From: Streptomyces sp. R302
GTDB lineage: Bacteria > Actinomycetota > Actinomycetes > Streptomycetales > Streptomycetaceae
Direction: 5' to 3'
Length of the DNA: 64,000 bases
Assembly: GCF_012927245.1 (NCBI RefSeq)
Contig: NZ_JABBGE010000016.1
Span: 1-64,000 of the forward strand
Below the pieces are notes generated by a model that saw nothing but the letters and a program-made list of their open reading frames with translations, ran no database searches and had not been told where the DNA came from. Both the position numbers and the translations under genes were made by a program. Within the stretch, counting starts at the first letter, position 1. Every line of letters starts with the position of its first letter. Shown here piece after piece: positions 1-7,522 of the stretch.

Positions 1-160
1 CAAGGTGCGGACGCTTCCTTCGTTCCTGTTTCCAGGCCCTCCGGGCGCTTCCTTCGTTTCCGACTCTATCAGATCTTTCCGATCCGATTTCCTCGGTGCT
101 TTCCGGTCCCGATTTGTTTTTCTCGGGGCCTTCCGGCGCTTTCCGACTTTATCAGATGAT
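1..160 (-). promoter_or_regulatory. rRNA operon promoter/leader region (rrn), operon runs off the left edge
   Basis: On the minus strand this stretch has the look of the Streptomyces rrn leader: many GGAAA/GGAAG boxes, two copies of ATCTGATA(A/G)AGTCGGAAA, and the AAGGAAGCGTCC...CCTTG segment that precedes the 16S gene in this genus. The two copies give -10-like hexamers TAAAGT (146-151) and TAGAGT (63-68), 83 bp apart, as in tandem rrn promoters. No clear TTGACA -35 accompanies either. The 16S gene itself would lie left of base 1. Recognition rests on memory of rrn leaders; what is seen directly is the repeated motif and its unusual composition. Confidence 0.8.
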
Positions 161-247
161 CTCGGTCGGATTTTCCACCTCCCGGTCCGCCTTCCGAGCG
201 CACTGCGGCGCTGGGGCTTCCCGTTCTGGTGGAGCCGTAAACGTACT

Positions 248-287
248 GGAGCGGGGCGCCCCGATGCAAATCGAGGCGCCCCGCTCC
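248..287 (-). terminator. Intrinsic terminator after the RNase J gene
   Basis: Perfect 13-bp inverted repeat (248-260 pairing with 275-287) with an inner CGA/TCG extension and a short loop. It lies 28 bases past the RNase J stop and just upstream of the rrn promoter region. It should separate rnj transcription from the co-directional rRNA operon. Confidence 0.75.
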
Positions 288-315
288 GTGATGCCGCTGG
301 TCAGGCCCTTCGGGC

Positions 316-2001
316 TCAGACCTCGACGACGACCGGGAGGATCATCGGCCGGCGGCGGTAGGTGTCGGAGACCCACTTGCCGACGGTGCGGCGGATCAGC
401 TGCTGGAGCTGGTGGGGCTCGACGACGCCGTCCTGGGCGGACTTGTTCAGCGCCTGCTCGATCTTCGGGAGCACCGCGTCGAAGGCGGAGTCCTCGATGC
501 CGGAGCCGCGCGCGTGGACGTGCGGGCCGCCGGTGATCTTGCCGGTGGAGGAGTCCACCACCAGGAAGACCGAGATGATGCCCTCCTCGCCGAGGATCCG
601 GCGGTCCTTCAGGGAGGACTCGGTGACGTCGCCGACCGAGAGGCCGTCCACGTACACGTACCCCGCCTGGACCTTGCCGGTGATGCGGGCGCGGCCGTCG
701 ACCAGGTCGACGACGACGCCGTCCTCGGCGATGACGATGTGGTCCTTCGGGATGCCCGTCATCGCGCCGAGTTCGGCGTTGGCCCGCAGGTGGCGCCATT
801 CGCCGTGGACCGGCATGAGGTTCTTCGGCTTGCAGATGTTGTAGAAGTACAGCAGCTCGCCGGCCGAGGCGTGGCCCGAGACGTGGACCTTGGCGTTGCC
901 CTTGTGGACGACGTTGGCGCCCCAGCGGGTCAGGCCGTTGATCACGCGGTAGACCGCGTTCTCGTTGCCCGGGATGAGGGACGAGGCCAGGATGACCGTG
1001 TCGCCGGGGACGATCCGGATCTGGTGGTCGCGGTTGGCCATCCGGGACAGGGCCGCCATCGGCTCGCCCTGGGAGCCCGTGCAGACCAGCACGACCTCGT
1101 CGTCCGGCAGGTCGTCGAGGGTCTTCACGTCCACGACGAGACCGGCCGGGACCTTCAGGTAGCCGAGGTCTCGGGCGATGCCCATGTTGCGGACCATCGA
1201 GCGGCCGACGAAGGCGACCCGGCGGCCGTACTCGTGGGCGGCGTCGAGGATCTGCTGGATGCGGTGCACGTGACTGGCGAAGCTCGCCACGATGATCCGC
1301 TTCTGGGCGTTGGCGAAGACGTTCCGCAGGACGTTGGAGATGTCCCGCTCGTGCGCCGTGAAGCCCGGGACCTCGGCGTTCGTCGAGTCCGTCAGCAGGA
1401 GGTCGATGCCCTCCTCGCTGAGGCGCGCGAACGCGTGCAGGTCCGTGAGGCGGTTGTCCAGCGGCAGCTGGTCCATCTTGAAGTCGCCGGTGTGGACGAC
1501 CATGCCCGCGGGGGTGCGGATCGCGACCGCCAGGGCGTCCGGGATGGAGTGGTTGACCGCGATGAACTCGCAGTCGAAGGCGCCCAGGCGCTCGCGGTGG
1601 CCCTCGGCCACTTCGAGGGTGTACGGGCGGATGCGGTGCTCCTGGAGCTTCGCCTCGATCAGCGCGAGGGTCAGCTTGGAGCCGATGAGGGGGATGTCCT
1701 GCCGCAGGCGCAGCAGGTACGGCACGCCACCGATGTGGTCCTCGTGGCCGTGGGTCAGGACGATGCCGACGACATCGTCGATGCGGTCCTGGATCGTGGT
1801 GAAGTCGGGCAGGATCAGGTCGACGCCCGGCTGCTCCTCCTCGGGGAAGAGGACGCCGCAGTCGACGATCAGCAGCTTGCCGTCGTACTCGAAGACGGTC
1901 ATGTTGCGGCCGATCTCGCCCAGGCCGCCGAGCGGGGTGACGCGCAGACCGCCCTGGGGGAGCTTGGGCGGGGCGCCGAGTTCGGGATGCGGATGGCTCA
2001 A
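316..2001 (-). CDS. rnj: Ribonuclease J (metallo-beta-lactamase/beta-CASP RNase)
   Basis: A 561-aa RNase J, a zinc-dependent 5'-3' exo- and endoribonuclease of mRNA decay and rRNA maturation in the cytoplasm. The HGHEDHIGG metal site is at residues 84-92. The beta-CASP domain and a C-terminal domain follow (the KWVSDTYRRRP end is typical of the actinobacterial enzyme). The TTG at 2001 is chosen because GGTGAGGAG sits just upstream and the protein then begins MSHPHPEL, as in Streptomyces orthologues. The frame stays open to 2052 but without a better site. dapA lies 99 bases upstream on the same strand, so co-transcription is plausible; a strong hairpin follows the stop. Length is normal for the family. 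Confidence 0.95.
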   Translation of the reverse strand: MSHPHPELGAPPKLPQGGLRVTPLGGLGEIGRNMTVFEYDGKLLIVDCGVLFPEEEQPGVDLILPDFTTIQDRIDDVVGIVLTHGHEDHIGGVPYLLRLRQDIPLIGSKLTLALIEAKLQEHRIRPYTLEVAEGHRERLGAFDCEFIAVNHSIPDALAVAIRTPAGMVVHTGDFKMDQLPLDNRLTDLHAFARLSEEGIDLLLTDSTNAEVPGFTAHERDISNVLRNVFANAQKRIIVASFASHVHRIQQILDAAHEYGRRVAFVGRSMVRNMGIARDLGYLKVPAGLVVDVKTLDDLPDDEVVLVCTGSQGEPMAALSRMANRDHQIRIVPGDTVILASSLIPGNENAVYRVINGLTRWGANVVHKGNAKVHVSGHASAGELLYFYNICKPKNLMPVHGEWRHLRANAELGAMTGIPKDHIVIAEDGVVVDLVDGRARITGKVQAGYVYVDGLSVGDVTESSLKDRRILGEEGIISVFLVVDSSTGKITGGPHVHARGSGIEDSAFDAVLPKIEQALNKSAQDGVVEPHQLQQLIRRTVGKWVSDTYRRRPMILPVVVEV

Positions 2002-2100
2002 AAGACTCTCCTCACCACACGCGCCACGTACCGGTCGGCACGTGGCGCGCATGACAATCGTGCACTTTCTGTTGTCTTTATTCAGTTGTGAAGTCGGTTG

Positions 2101-3000
2101 TCAGAGGTCTACCCCGCCTGCGGCCAGGTCGACCTTGAGCTGGTCGATCTCCTGGTCGGAGAGTTCGACGAGCGGGAGGCGCAGCGGGCCGGCCGGGAGG
2201 CCCTGGAGGGCGAGCGCGGCCTTGGTGGTCATGACGCCCTGGGTGCGGAACATGCCGGTGTAGACGGGGAGCAGCTTCTGGTGGATCTCGGTGGCCTTCT
2301 CGTGGTCGCCCGCGAGGTGGGCTTCGAGGAGGGCGCGGAGGTCGGGGGTGACGACGTGGCCGACGACGGAGACGAAGCCGACGGCGCCGACCGACAGGAG
2401 CGGCAGGTTGAGCATGTCGTCGCCGGAGTACCAGGCGAGACCGGAGCGGGCGATGGCCCAGCTGGCGCGGCCGAGGTCGCCCTTGGCGTCCTTGTTGGCG
2501 ACGATCCGGGGGTGCTCGGCGAGCCGGACGACGGTCTCGGTGTCGATCGGGACGCCGGAACGGCCGGGGATGTCGTAGAGCATCACCGGGAGGCCGGTGG
2601 CGTCGGCGATGGCGGTGAAGTGCCGGAACAGGCCCTCCTGCGGGGGCTTGTTGTAGTACGGCGTGACGGCGAGGAGGCCGTGGGCGCCGTCACGTTCGGC
2701 GGCGCGGGCCAGCTCGATGGAGTGGTGGGTGTCGTTGGTGCCGATGCCGGCGACGACGTGGGCCCGGTCTCCGACCGCCTCCAGTACGGCGCGTACGAGC
2801 TCCGATTTCTCCGCGTCGCCGGTGGTGGGGGACTCGCCGGTGGTGCCGTTGACGACGAGGCCGTCGTTGCCTGCGTCCACCAGGTGGGTGGCGAGTCGCC
2901 GGGCGCCGTCGAGGTCGAGAGCGCCGTCCGCCGTGAAGGGCGTGACCATGGCGGTGAGGACCCGCCCGAAGGGGGTCTGCGGAGTGGAGATCGGGGCCAT
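2101..3000 (-). CDS. dapA: 4-hydroxy-tetrahydrodipicolinate synthase
   Basis: A 299-aa class I aldolase that condenses pyruvate with aspartate semialdehyde, the first committed step of diaminopimelate/lysine synthesis in the cytosol. The NGTTGE motif lies at residues 51-56, TPYYNKP near 113-119, YDIPGR at 142-147, and the Schiff-base lysine is predicted at K170 in VANKDAK. ATG at 3000 is preferred over the in-frame start three codons upstream, since family members begin close to MAPISTP. It lies between thyX and rnj, all on the minus strand. dapB, of the same pathway, is about 2.4 kb away and also on the minus strand. Streptomyces commonly carry more than one dapA paralogue. Confidence 0.93.
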   Translation of the reverse strand: MAPISTPQTPFGRVLTAMVTPFTADGALDLDGARRLATHLVDAGNDGLVVNGTTGESPTTGDAEKSELVRAVLEAVGDRAHVVAGIGTNDTHHSIELARAAERDGAHGLLAVTPYYNKPPQEGLFRHFTAIADATGLPVMLYDIPGRSGVPIDTETVVRLAEHPRIVANKDAKGDLGRASWAIARSGLAWYSGDDMLNLPLLSVGAVGFVSVVGHVVTPDLRALLEAHLAGDHEKATEIHQKLLPVYTGMFRTQGVMTTKAALALQGLPAGPLRLPLVELSDQEIDQLKVDLAAGGVDL

Positions 3001-3061
3001 GGGTAACACGCTACTCGCTGCTCAGCGCCGGGGGTCCCCTCGGGGGACGTGAGAAGTGGAG

Positions 3062-3099
3062 CCCGGCACTGCCTGCTCGGGGGTTCAAGCAGTGCCGGG
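3062..3099 (-). terminator. Inverted repeat between thyX and dapA
   Basis: Perfect 11-bp stem (3062-3072 with 3089-3099) and a 16-base loop, 78 bases past the thyX stop. It probably ends or attenuates thyX transcription before dapA. No U-run is evident, as is usual in Streptomyces. Confidence 0.6.
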
Positions 3100-3177
3100 T
3101 CCGTTTGATCAGCCTAGATGAACTTCACGAAACGTCGCAATACGGACACTTCATGAGAGTGGACGAACATCTGTGCC

Positions 3178-3918
3178 CTACGGCGCGACGCGGCCGTTCT
3201 TGTTGAAGGCGGCGTGGGTCAGCGGCATCAGCCGGGCCCAGTGCTCCTCCATCTTCTCCCCGACCATCTCGATCTCCCGCTGCGGGAAGGACGGCACCGC
3301 GGCCAGCTCGTGCTGGGTGCGCAGACCGAGGAAGTGCATCAGCGAGCGGGCGTTGCAGGTGGCGTACATCGAGGAGTAGAGGCCGACCGGGAGGACCGAG
3401 CGGGCCACCTCGCGGGCGACGCCGGCGGCGAGCATCTCCTGGTACGTCTCGTACGCCTGGCGGTACGAGTCCTCCATCGCGCGGCCGGTCAGCTCGTGCT
3501 GGGCCTCGGTGCCCTCGACGAAGACGTACTTGCCCGGGCGGCCCTCCTGGACCAGCTTGCGGGAGGCGTCGGGGACGTAGAAGACCGGCTGGAGCTCCCT
3601 GTAGCGGCCCGACTCCTCGTTGTACGACCAGCCCACCCGGTGCCGCATGAACTCGCGGAAGACGAAGATCGGGGCGCTGATGAAGAAGGTCATCGAGTTG
3701 TGCTCGAAGGGGCTGCCGTGGCGGTCCCGCATCAGGTAGTTGATCAGGCCCTTCGACCGCTCCGGGTCCTTCTGGAGCTCTTCGAGGGACTGCTCCCCCG
3801 CCGTGGAGACCCGGGCCGCCCACAGGACGTCGGAGTCGGCGGCGGCGCTCTTGACCAGTTCGACGGTGACGTCGCTCCTGAGGTCGATCTTCGCCGGCTC
3901 GGTGGGGGTGTCGGTCAC
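3178..3918 (-). CDS. thyX: FAD-dependent thymidylate synthase ThyX
   Basis: A 246-aa flavin-dependent thymidylate synthase. It methylates dUMP to dTMP with methylene-tetrahydrofolate and reduced FAD, independently of ThyA. The RHR...S...SGRY signature is present in the middle of the protein, preceded by HGSPFEHNS; the C-terminal part has the conserved NARSL segment. The frame is open for 52 further codons upstream, but the GTG at 3918 has GGAAGG upstream and starts the protein at MTDTP, as in other Streptomyces. The signature carries one residue more between RHR and the serine than the classical RHRX7S. An inverted repeat follows the stop. Confidence 0.94.
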   Translation of the reverse strand: MTDTPTEPAKIDLRSDVTVELVKSAAADSDVLWAARVSTAGEQSLEELQKDPERSKGLINYLMRDRHGSPFEHNSMTFFISAPIFVFREFMRHRVGWSYNEESGRYRELQPVFYVPDASRKLVQEGRPGKYVFVEGTEAQHELTGRAMEDSYRQAYETYQEMLAAGVAREVARSVLPVGLYSSMYATCNARSLMHFLGLRTQHELAAVPSFPQREIEMVGEKMEEHWARLMPLTHAAFNKNGRVAP

Positions 3919-4076
3919 CAGGAGTACCTTCCAGTCGTCTGTGGGGCGGGCCCAGGTTAGCGCGAGTCCGTCTGAAGGATGAGATTGGGCTGCTTCGGTG
4001 AAAAACGGCACCAAACCCTCTGTTCGATCGTCTGTACCGATGAGGCGCACGACGACCACCGAGGAGAGTGACACCC

Positions 4077-4316
4077 ATGTACAGGCGGGACGAGGCCGTA
4101 CCGTTCGCGTTCGTGGCGGAGGCCGACGAATTCCGCAGTAACGTCACTCCACCGCCTCGGGAGCGGCTCAGGCCCGGGCAGGTCGTCGGACGTACGCTGC
4201 TGGGACTGACCGTGGCCGCCGGGCTCGTCGGCTCCCTCGTCCTCGGGATGCCGTCCCTCGACAGCACGGACTCGCCCGCGCGCCAGCAGCAGTCCGAAGC
4301 CTCCGACAACCGCTGA
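4077..4316 (+). CDS. Small membrane protein, unknown function
   Basis: A 79-aa protein with a polar, acidic N-terminal half, one predicted membrane segment (about residues 42-60, VVGRTLLGLTVAAGLVGSLVL) and a short polar tail ending QQQSEASDNR. GAGGAG at 4061-4066 suits the ATG at 4077; a GTG at 4068 in the same frame is too close to it. The gene is divergent from thyX and 54 bases ahead of another small membrane-protein gene, so the two may form an operon. I do not recognise a named family; similar short proteins sit at this position in other Streptomyces. Confidence 0.75.
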   Translation: MYRRDEAVPFAFVAEADEFRSNVTPPPRERLRPGQVVGRTLLGLTVAAGLVGSLVLGMPSLDSTDSPARQQQSEASDNR

Positions 4317-4370
4317 GGTAGCCTCACCGGGCACTGCCCCTTCGAGCGTGCTTGTGAGTGAGGAACCGCC

Positions 4371-4919
4371 GTGCCCCTGCCCTTCCTGACGGCCGATCGT
4401 GCCTTCGACGCCGACGACGACGTCGCGCTGCCGTTCGACGACCACGACCAGTGGCGCCGTCCGTACCGTCCGGGGCCCTACCGGGTCGGTGCGGCGGCGC
4501 TCGCGCTGCTGCTCGCCTCGTTCGTCCTGCTCGCCGCGGTGATCATCGCCGCCTCCGGCGCCGTCAACGGCTCGCTCGTCACCTTCGGCATCGCCGTCCT
4601 GATCATCCTGGCCGCGCTGCGCCTGCTGCGCATGGGCACCTGGGTGAGCCGGGCCGGCGTGCGCCGCGTCGGCTTCCTCGCCACCCGCACCACCCCCTGG
4701 GCGAAGGTGGCCGCGGTCCGCACCGCGCAGCAGCCGGTGCGCTGGCTGAACCTCCCCCGGACGGTCCAGGGCCAGGCCCTGCTCCTCGACCGGCCGGCCG
4801 GCGAGCAGCTGGTGCTGCTCACCGACCACAACGCCGACTTCCTCTCCCGGACCGAGGCCTTCGACCGGGCCGCCGACACCGTCGAGGCCTGGTACGCCGA
4901 GTACGGCGTCAGGCGCTGA
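4371..4919 (+). CDS. Two-helix membrane protein with a PH-like domain
   Basis: A 182-aa protein. Two adjacent membrane segments span roughly residues 38-62 and 66-84. The C-terminal part reads like a bacterial PH (bPH) domain: strands containing TWVSRAGVRR, TTPWAKVAAV and QALLLDRP, then a final helix ending AWYAEYGVRR. The start is GTG at 4371, behind a GAGGAA-type site. Bacterial PH proteins of this layout are membrane-bound and of unknown biochemical role. The gene end overlaps the convergent gene on the other strand by 11 bases, leaving no room for a separate terminator. Confidence 0.75.
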   Translation: MPLPFLTADRAFDADDDVALPFDDHDQWRRPYRPGPYRVGAAALALLLASFVLLAAVIIAASGAVNGSLVTFGIAVLIILAALRLLRMGTWVSRAGVRRVGFLATRTTPWAKVAAVRTAQQPVRWLNLPRTVQGQALLLDRPAGEQLVLLTDHNADFLSRTEAFDRAADTVEAWYAEYGVRR

Positions 4920-5361
4920 CCGTCCGGCCCTCGTGGAGGGCGATGGCCCGCTGCATCGCCTTGCGGGCCCGGGGGGTGTCGCGGGCGTCGTGATAGGCGA
5001 CCGCGAGCCGGAACCAGCAGCGCCAGTCCTCCGGGGTCTCCTCGGTCTCGGCCTTGCGCCGGGCGAAGACCTCGTCCGCGGAGTCGCGGTCGATCCGGCC
5101 GCCCTGGGTGCGCCGCAGCTCGTCGACGGGCAGTCCGCCCTCGGCCTCCAGCTCCGCCGCCAGCCGGTTGGCCCGGCGCGCGAAGCTGGTGTTCTTCCAC
5201 AGGAACCAGCCGCCGACGCAGGGCAGCAGGAACGCCACCGCGCCCATGCCCATGGCCGCCGGCTCGCCGGTCAGGAGGAGCAGGACGCCCTCCATCGCCA
5301 CCACCCCGAAGACGAGCACGAGGACGGTGGCGAGGAAGACGTACGTGATCTTGCCGCCCAT
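4909..5361 (-). CDS. Membrane protein with a C-terminal TPR-like helical region
   Basis: A 150-aa protein with two membrane helices (about residues 5-30 and 38-55). A charged region follows, and the last 50 residues (EDWRCWFRLAVAYHDARDTPRARKAMQRAI) resemble a tetratricopeptide repeat pair. It lies five bases downstream of dapB in the same direction and is probably co-transcribed with it. The family is unnamed to me; a link with cell wall or lysine synthesis would rest on position only. Confidence 0.75.
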   Translation of the reverse strand: MGGKITYVFLATVLVLVFGVVAMEGVLLLLTGEPAAMGMGAVAFLLPCVGGWFLWKNTSFARRANRLAAELEAEGGLPVDELRRTQGGRIDRDSADEVFARRKAETEETPEDWRCWFRLAVAYHDARDTPRARKAMQRAIALHEGRTVSA

Positions 5362-5366
5362 GGCCG

Positions 5367-6119
5367 TCAGCCCAGGTCCAGGAAGTGCTCCAGGCCGAAC
5401 GTGAGGCCCGGGGTGCTCACCACGCGGCGGGCACCGAGCAGCACGCCCGGCATGAAGCTGGAGTGGTGCAGCGAGTCGTGGCGGACGGTGAGCGTCTCGC
5501 CCTCGCCGCCGAGCAGCACCTCCTGGTGGGCCAGCAGGCCCCGGAGCCGTACCGCGTGGACCGGCACGCCGTCCACGTCCGCGCCGCGGGCCCCGTCGAG
5601 GGCGGTCGCGGTGGCGTCCGGCTGGGCGCCGAGACCGGCCTCGACGCGGGCCTTGGCGATGAGCTGAGCCGTACGGGTGGCGGTGCCGGAGGGGGCGTCC
5701 ACCTTGTTCGGGTGGTGCAGCTCGACGACCTCGACCGACTCGAAGTACGGGGCCGCGAGCTGCGCGAACCTCATCGTGAGAACGGCGCCGATGGAGAAGT
5801 TCGGGGCGATGAGGACGCCGGTCTCCGGGGAGGCGGCGAGCCAGCCGTTCAGCCGCGCGAGGCGGTCCTCGGTCCAGCCGGTGGTGCCGACGACGGCGTG
5901 GATGCCGTGGCCCACGCAGTACTCGAGGTTGGCCATGACCGAGTCGGGGGTGGTCAGCTCGACGACGACCTGGGCGCCGGCCTCGGTGAGGGCCGTCAGC
6001 TCGTCGCCGCGGCCCAGGGCCGCGACCAGTTCCATGTCCTCGGCGGCCTCGACGGCCTTCACGGCCTCGGAGCCGATACGGCCCCGGGCGCCGAGGACCG
6101 CCACGCGCAGCTTGCTCAT
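5367..6119 (-). CDS. dapB: 4-hydroxy-tetrahydrodipicolinate reductase
   Basis: A 250-aa NAD(P)H-dependent reductase of the diaminopimelate/lysine pathway, acting on the DapA product. The N-terminal dinucleotide-binding motif GARGRIG is at residues 10-16, the GTTGW loop is in the middle, and the family signature ELHHPNKVDAPSGTA carries the catalytic histidine pair and lysine. The length is standard. ATG at 6119 has AAGAAG upstream. The gene follows the M16 peptidase gene by 23 bases on the same strand, so rpsO-gpsI-M16-dapB may be partly co-transcribed. Confidence 0.95.
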   Translation of the reverse strand: MSKLRVAVLGARGRIGSEAVKAVEAAEDMELVAALGRGDELTALTEAGAQVVVELTTPDSVMANLEYCVGHGIHAVVGTTGWTEDRLARLNGWLAASPETGVLIAPNFSIGAVLTMRFAQLAAPYFESVEVVELHHPNKVDAPSGTATRTAQLIAKARVEAGLGAQPDATATALDGARGADVDGVPVHAVRLRGLLAHQEVLLGGEGETLTVRHDSLHHSSFMPGVLLGARRVVSTPGLTFGLEHFLDLG

Positions 6120-6142
6120 CGCACTTCTTCCTTAGGGGGTGG

Positions 6143-7522
6143 TCAGGAGACGGCCTGGTGGAGGCGGTCCGCCTGCTTGTCCTTCAGCGGGCCTATCACC
6201 GAGAGCGAGGGCCGCTGCGTCAGCACGTCCCGGGCGACCTCCCGGACCTCGTCCGGGGTGACGGCCGCGATCCGGGCCAGCATGTCGTCGACCGACATCT
6301 GGGTGCCCCAGCACAGCTCGCTCTTGCCGATGCGGTTCATGATCGCGCCGGTGTCCTCCAGGCCGAGGACCGTCGAGCCGGAGAGCTGGCCGACGGCGCG
6401 GGTGATCTCCTCGTCGGTGAGGCCCTCGGCGGCGACCTTGGCGAGCTCGTCCCGGCAGATCCTCAGCACGTCGTGGATCTGGCCGGGGCGGCAGCCCGCG
6501 TAGACGCCGAAGAGGCCGCAGTCGGCGAAGCCCGAGGTGTACGAGTACACGCTGTAGGCGAGGCCGCGCTTCTCCCGGACCTCCTGGAAGAGGCGGGAGG
6601 ACATGCCGCCGCCGAGGGCGGTGTTCAGCACGCCGAGCGCCCAGCGGCGGTCGTCGGTGCGGGCCAGGCCCGGCATGCCGAGGACGACGTGCGCCTGCTC
6701 GGTCTTCCGGCCGAGCAGCTCGACCTTCCCGGCCGTGCGGATGCTCTTCCGGCCGTCGCGCGGGGCGATCGGGGCGGCGTCCGTGCGGGTGAGGGCGCCG
6801 GCCTTCTCGAAGGCGCGGCGGACCTGGCGCACCACCGTGGCGTGGTCCACGTTGCCCGCGGCGGCGACGACCAGGTGGGTCGGGTCGTAGTGCTTCTTGT
6901 AGAAGCGGGCGATCTGGCCGCGGGAGAGCGCGTTGATCGTGTCGACGGTGCCGAGGACCGGGCGGCCCAGCGGGGTGTCGCCGAACATGGTCTGCGCGAA
7001 CAGGTCGTGCACCACGTCACCGGGGTCGTCCTCAGTCATCGCGATCTCTTCGAGGATCACGCCGCGCTCGGCGTCCACGTCGGAGTCGAGGATGAGCGAG
7101 CCCGTGAGCATGTCGCAGACGACGTCGATCGCCAGCGGCAGGTCGGTGTCGAGGACCCGGGCGTAGTAGCAGGTGTACTCCTTCGCCGTGAAGGCGTTCA
7201 TCTCGCCGCCGACCGCGTCGATCGCGGAGGAGATGTCGAGGGCGGACCGCTTGGCCGTGCCCTTGAAGAGGAGGTGCTCCAGGTAGTGGGTGGCGCCGTT
7301 GAGCGCCGGGGTCTCGTCGCGGGAGCCGACGTGGGCCCAGATGCCGAAGGTCGCCGAGCGCACCGAGGGAAGGGTCTCGGTGACGATCCGGAGGCCGCCG
7401 GGGAGGGTCGTACGGCGGACGGTGCCGATGCCGTCCTTGCCCGGGAGAAGCGTTTGGGTACGGGCGACGGCCCGCCCCTCGGAGGAGGGGCGGGCCGTCG
7501 TCGCGGAACTACGGGACGTCAC
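6143..7522 (-). CDS. M16 family zinc metallopeptidase
   Basis: A 459-aa pitrilysin/mitochondrial-processing-peptidase-like protease. The inverted zinc motif HYLEH is at residues 79-83 and the third ligand is predicted at E159 within ERGVILEEI. The second M16 domain includes the GLAYSVYSY segment. The GTG start at 7522 overlaps the PNPase stop as GTGA, so translation is probably coupled to gpsI. A much longer open frame continues upstream through gpsI on this strand, but it is antisense-frame noise. Cytoplasmic M16 enzymes next to pnp are common in Gram-positive bacteria; no natural substrate is evident from the sequence. Confidence 0.9.
   Translation of the reverse strand: MTSRSSATTARPSSEGRAVARTQTLLPGKDGIGTVRRTTLPGGLRIVTETLPSVRSATFGIWAHVGSRDETPALNGATHYLEHLLFKGTAKRSALDISSAIDAVGGEMNAFTAKEYTCYYARVLDTDLPLAIDVVCDMLTGSLILDSDVDAERGVILEEIAMTEDDPGDVVHDLFAQTMFGDTPLGRPVLGTVDTINALSRGQIARFYKKHYDPTHLVVAAAGNVDHATVVRQVRRAFEKAGALTRTDAAPIAPRDGRKSIRTAGKVELLGRKTEQAHVVLGMPGLARTDDRRWALGVLNTALGGGMSSRLFQEVREKRGLAYSVYSYTSGFADCGLFGVYAGCRPGQIHDVLRICRDELAKVAAEGLTDEEITRAVGQLSGSTVLGLEDTGAIMNRIGKSELCWGTQMSVDDMLARIAAVTPDEVREVARDVLTQRPSLSVIGPLKDKQADRLHQAVS

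Noticed and set aside
3062..3099. GGGGGTTCAAG between thyX and dapA looks like a tRNA T-loop
   Set aside because: No acceptor or anticodon arms can be formed; the segment is the loop of an inverted repeat.
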